The notes: generated by a model from the letters alone, not told the origin. A stretch of DNA of 64,000 nucleotides from Liolophura sinensis (GCF_032854445.1 NC_088305.1:29662628-29726627); one strand, 5' to 3'. Counted from the first letter of the stretch, positions 1-10,887 are shown. Numbers and translations: made by a program.

Positions 1-1205
1 CACTGAAGACCCCAGAAGCCACATCGTGATGACGCCAATTGTCCAGCCAGCAGGGGCTTAGAGAAGGCGGATGCCGGCTGAAGTATTTACCCGTACAGGA
101 ATATGAACAGGAGAAGGTACACTTAGGAAAAACAGATCTCAAGATGAGGAAATTGGGAACGCTTCCCAGATCTTTGTTAATGATGGCTAATGCAATTTCG
201 AGAAGGTTTCCGAGAATCCCGACCAACATTATAGCACAACTTAAACCTGGGAAAAGCAAGAGTTTCCAGTGAAACAGGGAAGGCGGTCGATATTCTAGGC
301 AAAACATTCAATTCAAATTTCCAAACTCGTCTTCCGTGAATAAGCCCCATGTTGATGTAATAAACATGGATATTTACACATCCCCGGATTGCGTGGTATT
401 AGATACAATTTAGTCCGAATACCGGACGCCAAGGACAACATATATTTTGTGTTATGGTTGCCCTTGGCGAAAAAAACCACTCAGGCCAAAAAGTCTTGAA
501 GGTGTGAGTGGGTAAAATGCTTTAAGCGATGAAAATCATTATTTAATACTGGCCAACAACCCTCACCTGAATGATTTATCTTTGCGCACACACTTCCACA
601 CTGTCTGACACCGAGTATGTCGATCGCTACCGACCACCGAATCTCAAATTTAACACTCACTTCTCTTCTATCGCCATAACTCGCGCCAGTGCAGCCGAAA
701 CCATTGAAATACATTTGGGGTTTATGTAACAGGGCAACAGTGCATGCTATGCATGCAAGATACACAAGCTATTTGGTCGCTAGATGTTAAAATGGAACAG
801 CTACACATAGCAGAAGTGAAGTTCCGGATAATCAGCAAAGCCGGGTTTTAAATAACCAAAGAAATTGAAGTAACAAGTAAAAGAAAGTCGTCACGTAAAG
901 TTCGTTTAGTTGTAAGCAAGCTTCATAGCGCTTTCTGAAGTCCTTAGAAGAAATCCCCAATAGCACATGATGGAAAGGTACGTTTATTAACATTGATAAA
1001 AAATTCATTCAATTTTTTTCACAGAATTAAGTTTTGGATTGAAATAAATCTTTTTGCTTTACTGATATGTTAGTGACTTCAATGGGATGCCCAATGCAGA
1101 ACTGTAATTGTTTGAATAGAAAATTTGGTAATTTTTCTGTTTTTGGTTGCAGTTATCTATAACAGTCCATGACTGATTTAGAGAGAGCTGTCCCGCATCT
1201 TTTAG
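1..1205. other. No gene recognised (left edge)
   Basis: AT-rich sequence with scattered short open frames on both strands. The longest, on the minus strand at 481-765, matches nothing I recognise and has no convincing splice or start context. I see no tandem repeat or SINE here. Confidence 0.4.
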
Positions 1206-1323
1206 ATACAAAGCTGGATTCAGGCAAGTGATTAAGGCAAGCAAAAGTGCCAGGAAGGGAATGCTTGCTGTCATGTGTGAAGAAATTAGAAAAGAAATGA
1301 AAGATGTTGTGAAAATGTCCTGA
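1206..1323 (+). CDS. Possible terminal exon, unknown protein
   Basis: This is a candidate exon. A pyrimidine-rich acceptor (TCCCGCATCTTTTAG) ends at 1205, and the following frame stays open for 38 codons to TGA at 1321-1323. The predicted peptide is Lys/Glu-rich and looks helical, with a segment CEEIRKEMKDVV, unlike the low-complexity frames around it. I do not recognise a family. It lies about 290 bp upstream of a RecQ-like helicase fragment on the same strand, so the two might belong to one gene or one degraded element, but no clear splice donor links them. It could be a chance open frame. Confidence 0.25.
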
Positions 1324-1613
1324 ACTTTCACTGTTGTATTTAAGTGGCAGTAAACGTAAGGTATGAATTAATTTTTATGATCTTCCTTTCTCCTGCTCAG
1401 GGATTTTAAAGGGAGAGAAAATTGCATGCATTTTAATGGCAAGAAAATGTTCAGCATTTTCTCTTGTGTATAAAAGGTTTATGGCGAATTAAATGGAGAA
1501 GAAACAATCATAATAATGACACGTGATGTCACTCGACCATATCACGTATCGTTCCTGAGCCAGTGAGATAAATGTTCTCAAGAGAGACTGTTAACGGTGT
1601 CCTGCCCGGATAA

Positions 1614-1793
1614 GGTTTTGATTTTAGCATAGAGGAGAAACAAGCCGAGATAATAAACCCTGTAACAGAAAGGCTGGACACTTTTGGAATACTGCCAACC
1701 GGATATGGTAAAAGCGTGTTCTCCTTCCTCCCACCACTGGTGCTGAGCAAGGATATCACCAATTCTTTTTCTTCTTTAAAATTCTATCTATAG
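1614..1793 (+). pseudogene. RecQ-like helicase fragment (Walker A)
   Basis: The + frame after the TAA at 1611-1613 reads a segment typical of the N-terminal ATPase lobe of RecQ-family DNA helicases. A Q-motif-like start (EEKQAEIINPVTERLD) is followed by the P-loop LPTGYGKS at 1692-1715 and a hydrophobic PPLVL stretch. In the family this P-loop binds ATP for 3'-5' DNA unwinding. A plausible acceptor, TTTTGATTTTAG, ends at 1627, so this may be an exon running from 1628. No DExH box, helicase C domain or RQC domain follows in this frame, which stops at 1791-1793. It is therefore an isolated exon or a relic. RecQ-like fragments are often multicopy in molluscs (inference). The family call rests on one strong motif. 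Confidence 0.5.
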
Positions 1794-2273
1794 TTTAGTC
1801 TTAAGAAGGAAATGTGTTGGAAAAATACAGTTTTGTTGTTTCATAACCCCTGTGTCAAAAGGGGTAATACAATTAAAAAATTGAGCCTACATGTATACTC
1901 TGATTCACATGGCTTTAACACAAGTGCCTTCTTTAATTTAAATGAACCAGGATTTTGTAGATGAAATATTCTTCAATAAACTTTTCCAAACATTTGTTAC
2001 CAGTCATATCTTACAAGAAAAGACTAATATGGCTTATATGATTATAAAAGTGTAAATTCCCGTACATGTATTTATCTCCAAACTTAAACAGGCGCTAGTG
2101 ACACCATCATATTTAACATTCTTTCATAAAGTCATGTTATCTTGCACAGTAATATTAAGAAATATATCATAAAGGTAAAGGACTGGGATAAGACACAAGC
2201 ACTAACTTGTGATGCCAGCATATTTTTAAAAAACACTTCGGAAAAATAATTAAACAGTTGCAAATTGTTTTAC
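1794..2273. other. No gene recognised
   Basis: AT-rich sequence between the helicase relic and the minus-strand exon ending at 2274. It probably includes intron of the minus-strand gene. I saw no further exon. Confidence 0.35.
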
Positions 2274-2694
2274 CATTTTCTACTCCTGATAGTACATCTT
2301 TCCATGAAATGACTCTTCTGTCAAAGTCTTCCCTGATCTTATCGATTCTTCTCTGTGCTGCTAAGTTACACCAACCAAGTTTGTTCAATCCTCTGAAAAG
2401 CTAAATGAAGAAGTATTTATAATTCACATGAGTGATTAAAAATCATAAATGCTGATACTATTTTCAAAGTTTCAAATGAAGGGCCTTTCTAAAAGTCATA
2501 CTTAAGAAAACATGTTTAGTTATTGATTCATCAGTAATCAGCACATGGAAAAAATAGCTTTATACATGTTGTCTTCTTCCCAAGTCATTCCTTTGTACAT
2601 CGTGTCTTCGTACCCAGTCATACCTTTGAAAATCTTGTCTTCCTCCCCAATCATACTTTGAACATCCTTCTTCATCCGCTAAAGCATAACTCAT
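2274..2694 (-). CDS. Two-exon gene start, unknown protein
   Basis: On the minus strand, coding exon 1 (2694 to 2624) starts at an ATG and runs 23 codons plus two bases (MSYALADEEG...GGRQDFQ, then AG) to a donor CAAAG/GTATGA. A 231-bp intron ends in a pyrimidine-rich TTTAGCTTTTCAG acceptor. Exon 2 (2392 to 2274) supplies the missing third base and then 39 open codons (GLNKLGWCNLAAQ...RRIDKIREDF...WKDVLSGVEN), ending at an ATG/GTAAAA donor. The phases fit exactly, which is the main support. Exon 2 is charged and looks helical. I do not recognise the family and found no exon 3. A 33-bp repeat (about 3 copies, 2570-2675) spans the exon 1 donor and runs into the intron, so the last codons of exon 1 are repeat-derived. 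An alternative is two chance open frames. Confidence 0.42.
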
Positions 2695-2796
2695 GGAAAC
2701 AAAACCGGTATCGTTACAAAACCACTGAAGGCCTCGGGAGGGAACCATTCTACGCATGTTGTCATCGAGTCAGATCCTGTCCATCCTTTAATTTTT

Positions 2797-2850
2797 ATTT
2801 GATTAATTTTATTGTTGTTTTACACTTATACGACGGCGGCGTCCACCCTT
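2797..2850 (-). repeat. SINE 3'-end fragment
   Basis: Reading the minus strand, GCCGCCGTCGTATAAGTG is followed by an A-rich tail ending AATCAAATAAA. This matches the 3' part of SINE family 1 seen elsewhere in the window, with an internal deletion of the TTCTTGAGTACGGC portion. It lies just upstream of the minus-strand gene start. Confidence 0.5.
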
Positions 2851-2879
2851 TAATCAACTCTGTTCTAACCAGCCGCCAT

Positions 2880-3884
2880 TTATAAGTTAGGAAGATATAC
2901 TCAGCCTACCTAGGAATATATCCAATCGTAAGCGCGCATGTCCCCAGGCTGAAATACGAATGTCTGTTTCGATGCAGAGACATGTGTAAGGGCTTCTACT
3001 ATGTAGCTACATTTATACTCCTTGTATAAATGACACAAGAGTGTTTATAATTTTGTCGTTGTCCGGACGACAATTGCAAAGGAGGGGAGTATGAAGGCTG
3101 CTGCTATGGTCATACGAAACACATTATACTCTTTTCCCGTAATTTTTATGCAAAGTCCATTTAGGCTTAAGTGTTGATTTTAGTATCAACCTGACATTTC
3201 ATACTTTGCAAGAATTGCTTTCCAGCATATATTTTTCTTCGTTCGTAATTCTGACCTGTAATTAATTACAGGAGTTTCTTAACTGCCTATTGACATATTC
3301 CAAATTCTGGATAAAAGGAAACTGTTAGGTAGCGCATGAGGAACGGAAGCCGCTATTTTACCCAATTTGTCTGTTCGCAGTCACAGTCGTCTCAGCTATC
3401 GTTTCCAGGTAGGAGTTCCCATGTGTCATCAATAATAAATTCACACAAGCATGAACCTAGTGGAAACTGGATAAATTTTAACTCCAACCGCCATATTTGA
3501 ATGCCTACTCCTCACAGCCCATACAAGGGAGATAACTACTGACATTAGTAGCAATTATTATTTTTTGTTCATCTTGTTTAATCTATTCTTTAATTGTTTG
3601 AGAATTGTTTTTTTTCATCAATGTTGATTATGGGTTCCTTCTTTGTCATTACTGCTGAGACAGATCCTAAACAATTATCAGTATGCGTGTCAAAGGGTCT
3701 AACTTGTCTAATAGTGGCAGTGATACTTGTATACATTATTCACTTCACTGTTCAAAACTGATGTAGTTCTATTCAAACTTCTGTAGTTCTATATTCATGG
3801 TTTTTGTGAATGATATGTCATCTTAGTGTAAATCTGACGATTGGTATATATGTGTGTAAAGAGAAGAAATAATTATTGTTATAT
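2880..3884. other. Unique AT-rich sequence
   Basis: No gene found. At 2953-2975 there is a short match (TACGAATGTCTGTTTCGA) to the right end of dispersed repeat family A, probably an isolated end fragment. Confidence 0.35.
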
Positions 3885-4375
3885 CACTGTAGGTGTAAAA
3901 CTATTGCTATGCAGGTGTAAGGTGCTAAAAGTATATATCACAGAAGGTGTAAAACTGGTGATATGCATATGTAAGATGATAAAAGTATATGTTATATCAG
4001 AGAAGGTGTAAAACTGGTGATATGCAGATGTAAAATGATGAAAGTATTTGTTATATCACAGAAGGTGTAAAACTGGTGATATACAGATGTAAGATGATGA
4101 AAGTATTTGTTATATCACAGAAGGTGTAAAACTGGTGATATACAGATGTAAGATGATGAAAGTATTTGTTATATCAGAGAAGGTGTAAAACTGGTGATAT
4201 GCAGATGTAAGATGATAAAAGTATTTGTTTTATCACAGAAGGTGTAAAACTGGTGATATACAGATGTAAGATGATGAAAGTATTTGTTATATCAGAGAAG
4301 GTGTAAAACTGGTGATATGCAGATGTAAAATGATGAAAGTATTTGTTATATCACAGAAGGTGTAAAACTAGTCAT
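3885..4375 (+). repeat. 59-bp minisatellite
   Basis: About eight head-to-tail copies of a 59-bp unit containing GAAGGTGTAAAACTGGTGAT. Variation is mainly ATGC/ATAC and CACAG/GAGAG. The first copies are the most diverged. The unit length is not a multiple of three and no frame is sustained. Confidence 0.92.
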
Positions 4376-4760
4376 AGCATGGTGCCATAGTAAATTTACA
4401 TACTTTCTAACAAAGATGTAATTTTGTCACAGGTTCGTTTCTGGGTGTATCTGTTGCTTCTCCCATGGAAAGTAAAGGACTCTCTGGTTGACTCCAATGG
4501 ATCGGTTCTTCGTTCATTTGAATTCCTACCTCGATTACATATTTGTACGACAAGTTGTTAACTTTATGGCAATATTATCTTTCACTCGAGGGTTTTACGA
4601 GGAACTATGAATTTGTCCATTTGTGGACTCAGACTTGCCATGGATTCTCCGTATGTTTGGACCGCAATTATGTCTGTTCGTATGCCCGTAAGAAACTATA
4701 TATGAAACTATGTGTACATTGTTTTGCATACTACATATGTGTTGTATCACGTAAATGAAT

Positions 4761-5026
4761 GGAGGCCAATGTCGTTGAGGAGGTTAGCTCGCCAGCACGG
4801 CGTAATGACCCAGGAGCCTCTCACCAATATGGTCGCTGTGAGTTCAAGTCCAGCTTTTGCTGCCTTCCTCTACACCTGTATTTGGGAAGGTCTGCTAGCA
4901 ACCTGCGTATGGTCGTGGGTTTTATCCGGGCTCTGTCCGGTTTCCTCCCACCATAATGCGAGCAGCCGTCGTATAAGAGGCATATTCTTGAGTACGGCGT
5001 AAATAAATTTTGTAATGAATGAATGA
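4761..5026 (+). repeat. tRNA-derived SINE, family 1
   Basis: Nearly full-length copy. The tRNA-like head has an A box (GAGGTTAGCTCGCCAGCACG) and a B box (GTGAGTTCAAGTCC). A body with GGTCGTGGGTTTTATCCGGG follows, and the tail is TATTCTTGAGTACGGCGTAA and an A-rich run. SINEs of this class are transcribed by RNA polymerase III and mobilised by a LINE partner. Open frames through it are not genes. Confidence 0.85.
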
Positions 5027-5399
5027 TTATGGCTTAACACCATACAGGCAATATATCTTGGTGAAAACATATTTATTATAGGAGGTTTACCACCTGATGA
5101 GAACATTTAACAAAAAAAACAAAATAGACGGACCTGTTTAAACCAGGTAAAAAGAACAAAATCTCAGTTAAAGCTAATAAAACCACAATATTTTTTATAA
5201 TGTATTGTGTAGAAAATAATATTAATATGTATACACAATAAAAAAATCTACACTTTAGGATATTGGTCAATGGCCCTGATGCATTGTGTATTATATGTAC
5301 ATATATGGAATTTATCTAAGTTTGTTCATGTTTCCTTGTTTGATCTTGTATGAGAGATATCACTGTATGGGATTTGCACGAGCCATTTCTTTGTCTCGT

Positions 5400-5836
5400 T
5401 ACATCCATCCACGCAGGGTTATTTGATATATTTTACCTGATATGTAAATATGTTAGATAGTTACCTGTATCCGTTACCTGTATCCTGGGCTATTTGATAC
5501 ATTGTACCTGTGATGTAAATATGTTAGATAGTTACTTTTATCCGTTACCTGTATCCTGGGCTATTTGATACATTGCACCTGTGGTGTAAACATGTTAGTT
5601 ACTTTTATCCGTTACATGTATCCAGGGCTATTTGATACATTGTACCTGTGATGTAAATATGTTAGATAGTTACTTTTATCCGTTACCTGTATTCAGGGCT
5701 ATTGGATACATTGTACCTGTGATGTAAATATGTTAGATAGTTAACTGTATCCGTTACCTGTATCCAGGGCTATTTGATATATTTTACCTGTGATGTAAAT
5801 ATGTTAGATAGTTACTTTTATTCGTTACCTGTACCA
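5400..5836 (+). repeat. 71-bp minisatellite
   Basis: About six tandem copies of a 71-bp unit containing CTATTTGATACATTGTACCT and ATGTAAATATGTTAGATAGT. The array ends about 20 bp before the 5' end of the SINE at 5859, separated by a G-rich run. Confidence 0.9.
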
Positions 5837-5858
5837 GGGAAAGGGGAGGGGGGGGGGG

Positions 5859-6010
5859 GCTCCGTGCCTCAATTGGTTAGTGCACTAGCGCAGCGTAATG
5901 ACCATGGAGCCTCTCACCAATGCGGTGGCTGTGAGTTCAAGTCCAGCTCATGCTAGCTTCCTCTCTGTCCGTTCTTGAGTATGGCGTAAAACACCAATCA
6001 AATGAATAAA
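5859..6010 (+). repeat. SINE family 1, internally deleted
   Basis: The 5' tRNA-like head (CCTCAATTGGTTAGTGCACT, then GTGAGTTCAAGTCC) is joined directly to the tail (TTCTTGAGTATGGCGTAAAA), so the central body is missing. A G12 run at 5848-5859 abuts the 5' end. Confidence 0.85.
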
Positions 6011-6388
6011 AAACACGGACCCAAAGTAAATATAAGAGTTCACCAAAGTAAAATCACAAAAAGTCAAGAAAACATAAACGAAATAATAATGGCCCTATCG
6101 ACACGTATCTCATCAGGTCCACAGTCCCATACCTTCCTCAGAGGTTTCCTAACCTCCCTTCAATACCAACACTTCATAATCACGAGAACATGGCACGTTG
6201 GTGGTGGTCCCGCTGGGATAGAATTCCTTTGTGGGTATACGATCTCAAAGGCCGTGAAGTACTATTTTGCAGATCCCGCAATCAAAAGCCTCTGGCTGTA
6301 TGAGCTGACCGGAATTAACTCCACCGGAGGAGTATATCCACAAAAGCCTTTAAGCTCCTTTGGTTTTCAAGTCCATCAAAGGAATTAA
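6002..6388 (+). other. 128-codon open frame, doubtful
   Basis: The longest non-repeat frame in this region. It begins inside the A-rich SINE tail, has no recognisable domain, and its amino acid pattern (GGGPAGIEFLCGYT, then SLWLYELTGINSTG) matches nothing I know. The complementary strand also has long open stretches. I list it only because of its length. Confidence 0.15.
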
Positions 6389-6642
6389 TATATACGGAAA
6401 ACATAACATGAGACCGAAATATGGACAAGTATAATCAGAAACAATATATGAATCTTTTGCTTTTAGCATTCATATCTTATCACAGTTCCATGAAAAATGG
6501 GGTGATTAGTTTAATAAAAATATAGAACAGAAAGGTAAACATTCTCCTCAGCCACAGAAGTAAACATCGTAGATTAGTTACCTGTATCCTATAGATTTGT
6601 GGTTCATATACCGGATTAGGTATCTTATTACAAACAGTGACC

Positions 6643-6955
6643 GCTTCGGTGGCCGAATGGTTAAAGAGTCCGCCTCGAAGTAAAGAGAAACCGGGATCAA
6701 ACTCGGGTTGGGTCGCTGCTGCCCTGCTTGACGCTCAGCAATCAGAGATTAGAGCAGGGAAACGGGAATGGTTGGTGTTAGCATAATGCGACTGGGTGGG
6801 GTGTCACGTGAAGTGGGTGCCAGCGCTTTGGCCGCATGAACTGACTATGTCACAAGAAGACACAATATATGTACACACACCTGATGACTCCTGGTTGTCA
6901 TATGGCTGAAAAAGTGCTAAGTACGACGTTAAAGCCCAAACATTCATACATTCAT
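6643..6955 (+). repeat. tRNA-derived SINE, family 2
   Basis: Starts with a tRNA-like head (GGTGGCCGAATGGTTAAAGA, with a B-box-like GGGATCAAACTC) and ends GTGCTAAGTACGACGTTAAA with an ATTCATACATTCATAC tail. The head resembles a class II (Ser/Leu-like) tRNA but is not an intact tRNA gene. Related copies lie at 9252-9612 and 41010-41365, both on the minus strand. Confidence 0.75.
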
Positions 6956-7572
6956 ACTTACGAGATTTCGTGCTGTCTTCCCATCTTGCAGTTATTACAT
7001 AGCAGTGCAGGCAAATACACAGCCATTGTTATTGTATTGCGGTGAACGTCACGTTGCATCCGACACATAAGAACATACCACTTCACACTCTTATAGATCG
7101 TAATTTGTTTCTAAAAGATTTTTTGAATAGATTTTTGGCTTATATATACTCGTTTATGTATTTTTGTGCTTTTTAAGAGGGCCGTAAGTGCGTGAAAAGT
7201 TATTTGCCCATTTTGTCCTTCATATTTTTCTTTTTTTTTGAGAAGAAAATGGCATCTAAAAATAATTTTGTATGGTAGGTACTTCGGTCCACCTCTTGGT
7301 ATATGTCGTGTGTACAAAACAATGTGTTGTAATGGGCATGATGCATATCCAAACATATGCATTTAATCTGAATTATGACAATATTTATAAATACATTAAA
7401 AATATGAATTTGATTAAAATTCAGGTTGAACAATTGTTAGCTGAAAAGAAAGAGTTCTGGTGTGGATATGTTTACTGATTAAACATGTGTTACTTACTGG
7501 TTTAGAACGTTATTATGCAAAGACAATACATACCAAGAGGTGGTCCCAAGTACCCACTATGCAACTGTTCTT

Positions 7573-7757
7573 CTGTCATTAATTAATTTATTTATTTCAT
7601 TGGTGTTTTACGCCGTACTCAAGAATATTTCACTTATGCGACGGCGGCCAGCATTATAGTGGGTGGAAACCGGGCAGAGCCCGGGGGAAACCCATGACCA
7701 TCCACAGGTTGCTGGCAGACCTTTCCACGTACGGCCGGAGAGGAAGCCATTAAAGAC
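7573..7757 (-). repeat. SINE family 1, 5'-truncated
   Basis: Minus-strand copy. The (AAAT)n tail and GGTGTTTTACGCCGTACTCA are at the low-coordinate end. It runs through GGCCAGCATTATAGTGGGTG to CACGTACGGCCGGAGAGGAA and lacks the tRNA-like head. Confidence 0.88.
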
Positions 7758-8110
7758 AACTATAAAATAATGTTGAAGACCACATTTACGACTTACTTTT
7801 GAAACTCTTTTATCTGGACTTTATGGTATCTTTATGTTTTCTCTACCATTAATTAAGGGAACATAATTAATTTATGTTGGGGTGGACATATACCAGCCGA
7901 TGACCTTCGGACAAATGTCCATATGACATGAAGCCTTTTATACTCACGTGTCACATTGTCTGTGTACATATAATTTGTGGTACAATTAAGCATGAATTAA
8001 GCATGAATTCCATTGTCATCATTCAGCCACATGTTATACCGGCGTTCATCTGATAACACCTGCCTGTCCCGTGCTCTGTGAATATGAGGACGATTCTACC
8101 CACCAAAAAC
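7758..8110. other. No gene recognised
   Basis: AT-rich sequence between a SINE and a repeat fragment. No supported feature seen. Confidence 0.3.
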
Positions 8111-8127
8111 GTTTTATAGCGGAAGTG

Positions 8128-8507
8128 GTTTATTACAAATCCCAGTAAGTGACGAAGCATTCCTCATTCAAATGGCAAATGACGTACATTTGGCGTGCAG
8201 CCAACTTACTTGTACCGCTAAAGCATCCTTGGAGGAAGATTGTCATGATTTCAATTTGTATAATGGTAATCGCCAACTCCTCGCCAACACTCCAGACTGG
8301 AGAGTGTGATATCGAGTCGGTGACACCCAAGTTATCTCTTACTGGTCATATCTTTCTCTGCTACTCAAGCCTTTGGGGACTGTCTAGGCGACGTCATCAA
8401 GAGCTGGCTTTCTGGAGATGCAATCAATATCCCCATGCAGATCTGACCATCGAGTGGTTCCCACAAGAGTTATTCTCGGCCCAGTTAAGGTATTACCCGT
8501 TATTAAC
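8128..8507 (-). repeat. Diverged fragment of the 37-46 kb unit
   Basis: The reverse complement aligns with about 38,880-39,240 and 43,990-44,350 of the tandem unit. Shared landmarks include TATTACAAATCCCAGT, AATGGCAAATGACGTA, GATATCGAGTCGGTGACACC and ACCATCGAGTGGTT. By eye it is about 75-80% identical. It shows that at least this part of the unit belongs to a dispersed family. The open frames crossing it at 8149-8535 and 8133-8330 are by-products. Confidence 0.8.
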
Positions 8508-8846
8508 GGGATGCATATTCATCGCATTGAAATAGATCACCACTTTTGATATATGAACAGTTACAATCAAAACGCAACTGAGATACAGATTTTGTTATTG
8601 ACAAGTGATATTCTAGCATGGTACACGATTTGAATACTGATTTCACCCAGTCGCCTAGAACATTTTGCATCTTTAAAAAAACATCACAGAAAACTGTTGA
8701 TTGCTTTTCTTTGCATGATTTCGTCCTATTTACGCACTTCCCTACTTCTTTGGTGGTTTGTGTTGTGCTTCGTTTTCGGACTTGGCCTTTCGATTACTGA
8801 CCTTGAACGTCCTTATTGGTTGGCGCCTGGTATACGAATGTCTGGG
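8508..8846 (+). repeat. Dispersed repeat family A, copy 1
   Basis: One of four copies of a ~380-bp repeat. It starts near GCATATTCATCG, has an internal CAAAACGCAACTGAGATACA and CAGTCGCCTAGAACA, and ends at TATACGAATGTCTG. It has no tRNA-like head, no obvious terminal inverted repeats and no coding capacity. It abuts the unit fragment at 8128-8507. Confidence 0.75.
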
Positions 8847-8849
8847 TTA

Positions 8850-9250
8850 TCTTGATGTTCTCCACATACATTCGTGCTGTTGCGCAAATGTACTTGTTGA
8901 TAAGTTGTAACAGGGCTTTCTATCCTGCACCGTAAAGAATGGAGCATCATGTCTTACTTTCTAATTGTATATTATATTTTAGTAACGACTGTTTTACCTG
9001 ACGTATAGTTTCAACAGAGGTGTCACAGAAGATCACGTAAACAAACTAATACTTCTGGTCTGATACAATACCTCTGCGAGAATACTTCGGATCTTTGAGT
9101 ACAAGCTCGTATTAACTAACCTATAGCCGAAGAGTTAAAACTCGGTCAACCAGATATACATGTCCAATGTTAAGCACACAAGGAACATTAAAGGTTTCAT
9201 TAAATAATCATCATCAGAAAATTTCAAAATACACAAAAAGTTATTAGTTT
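8850..9250. other. No gene recognised
   Basis: AT-rich unique sequence. No supported feature. Confidence 0.3.
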
Positions 9251-9251
9251 G

Positions 9252-9612
9252 CATGTAAGTATGCTTGGACGCCGTAGTTAACATTTTTTTCTGTCATATG
9301 GCAACGAGGAGTCATTAGGTGTTTGTACCTATACTGTGTCTTCTAGTGGCAGGGTGTGTCCATGCTGCCAAAGTGCTGCCGCCACTGAAGTATCATGGCG
9401 AAGAAACCAGACATGACAACCCACCCAGTCACATTATACTGATGCCAAATGGGCCAACCAATCTTGTTTCCTTGCTTTAACTTCTCGGTGCTAAGACTGA
9501 AGCGAAGGAGCAACGAGAAAATTTTTCTTTGGTACGAACCGACCATGGTTTGATCCCGGGTCTCCCGAATTCGAGGGGGATGGTCTAACCAGTGATGCCG
9601 AGAATACATGTA
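9252..9612 (-). repeat. SINE family 2, minus strand
   Basis: The reverse complement carries a tRNA-like head (GGCATCACTGGTTAGACCAT, then CCCGGGATCAAAC), a body with TGACTGGGTGGGTTGTCATG, and a tail CCTCGTTGCCATATGACAGA followed by a GTTAACTACGGCGTC stretch. It matches the copy at 6643-6955. The 117-codon frame over it (9343-9696) is not a gene. Confidence 0.75.
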
Positions 9613-9977
9613 GTATGTCATGTATTTCGTGAAACTCGTTACATTGTCCAGGGTATTGTTTACATAAACATTGCAAAGTTCAAATTCCATATCCATTCAT
9701 CTGTGTCGTATAAGACAAGGTTAACGCATCTCATTAACTTTAACAGATTCCTACATGGATTATGAAAACATATTCACAGAATAGCGAATTAAAAAATTCC
9801 TTTTTCTAAGAGTCAATTAGGCAAACATTTTTTTTAGCATCTAAAGCCTCACTTTTATAAACCAGTTAAAATTGTTATTCATTTCAACTTGTCGAAATTT
9901 ATCCATTTGAAAACAGTGCCGTGTGGTCAGTATTCCATCAGATATCGAAATTGCGAGTTTCACTGTAACTGTTGACG

Positions 9978-10370
9978 GAATGTATGGGTCGAAACAGACA
10001 TTCATTTACCAGCCGTCAACCAATACGGACATTCCAAGTCAATAATCGCAAGGCCAATTCCCAAAAATTCACACGTATAACACAAACCACCAAAGAACTA
10101 AAAAAACATATAAAATACGAAAATAGGACGGAATCACACAAAAAGAAGCAGTCAACAGCTGATCTTAGATTCACTGATTCACTGATGTTAGAAAGACACA
10201 AGGTATGTCCTAGGGGACTGAATAAAATCAGTATTCAAATCGTGTACCATGCTGTAATAACAGTTGTCAATAACACAATCTGTATATAAGTTGCGCTTTG
10301 TTTATATGTCCAACGTAGCCATCTAATTCAACACGATGAATATACATCCCCTAGCCCAGGGTGAAGTGGC
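9978..10370 (-). repeat. Dispersed repeat family A, copy 2
   Basis: Inverted relative to the other copies. The right-end motif GTCGAAACAGACATTCATT is at 9988 and the left end CATCCCCTAGCCCAGGGTG is near 10,363. The 105-codon frame 9972-10289 lies within it and is a by-product. Confidence 0.8.
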
Positions 10371-10596
10371 ATCAGACAAAATCATTAAGCAAAGCCCGGC
10401 GCGGAGATTATGGACGCTCTGTCCATATTTACTTACAAGAGAATTATACTCATAGTATAATCTTAAGAAACTTGAAGTGAAAGTGTTTGGTGAAATAACC
10501 TTGAAACACTAGGTTTTGCGGTAATAACTTGTGACGTTGATTGGAATCATCTCATGACACGCAGCAGCTAACAAAGGCGAGATATGTAAACGATAT

Positions 10597-10809
10597 ATGC
10601 AGGACCCTTCCGTGTATTGCTGTCCAAGTAAGGACAATTTACAATGTCAAAATTGTAACTATCCTTCTTGTAGTAAAGTTCGCGAGAGAGGAAACCGTTT
10701 TGATCTATGTACAAATATAGATCCACATAAGATGTGCCATCTAGAAAGCATGTGGTTTCCTTTACATCCAGCTAATCATTCACAGCCTTTTCTGTATCTG
10801 GATTTTTGA
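10597..10809 (+). CDS. Possible Cys-rich exon
   Basis: A 70-codon frame rich in cysteine (CCPSKDNLQCQNCNYPSC, then LCTNIDPHKMC), with eight Cys in the first two thirds, preceded by a weak acceptor ATATATGCAG. The spacing suggests a disulphide-rich or zinc-binding segment, but I cannot place it in a family. A good donor-like site (CCAA/GTAAGG) falls inside it and would cut it short. Similar-length frames occur by chance in this window, so confidence is low. Confidence 0.22.
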   Translation: MQDPSVYCCPSKDNLQCQNCNYPSCSKVRERGNRFDLCTNIDPHKMCHLESMWFPLHPANHSQPFLYLDF

Positions 10810-10887
10810 AAGCCAGCAGATCATCAATTTACCGTTTAGTGAATGAGAAGGATCGGGTCTGCTGAGGAGTACTCCTTAATAGTTTCT

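Noticed and set aside
8149-8535. 128-codon + frame
   Set aside because: Lies across a diverged inverted copy of the 38.9-kb segment and the start of repeat family A. The reading strand is not even consistent between copies.
9343-9696. 117-codon minus frame
   Set aside because: Mostly inside a tRNA-derived SINE.
9972-10289. 105-codon + frame
   Set aside because: Inside dispersed repeat family A; not kept open in the other copies.
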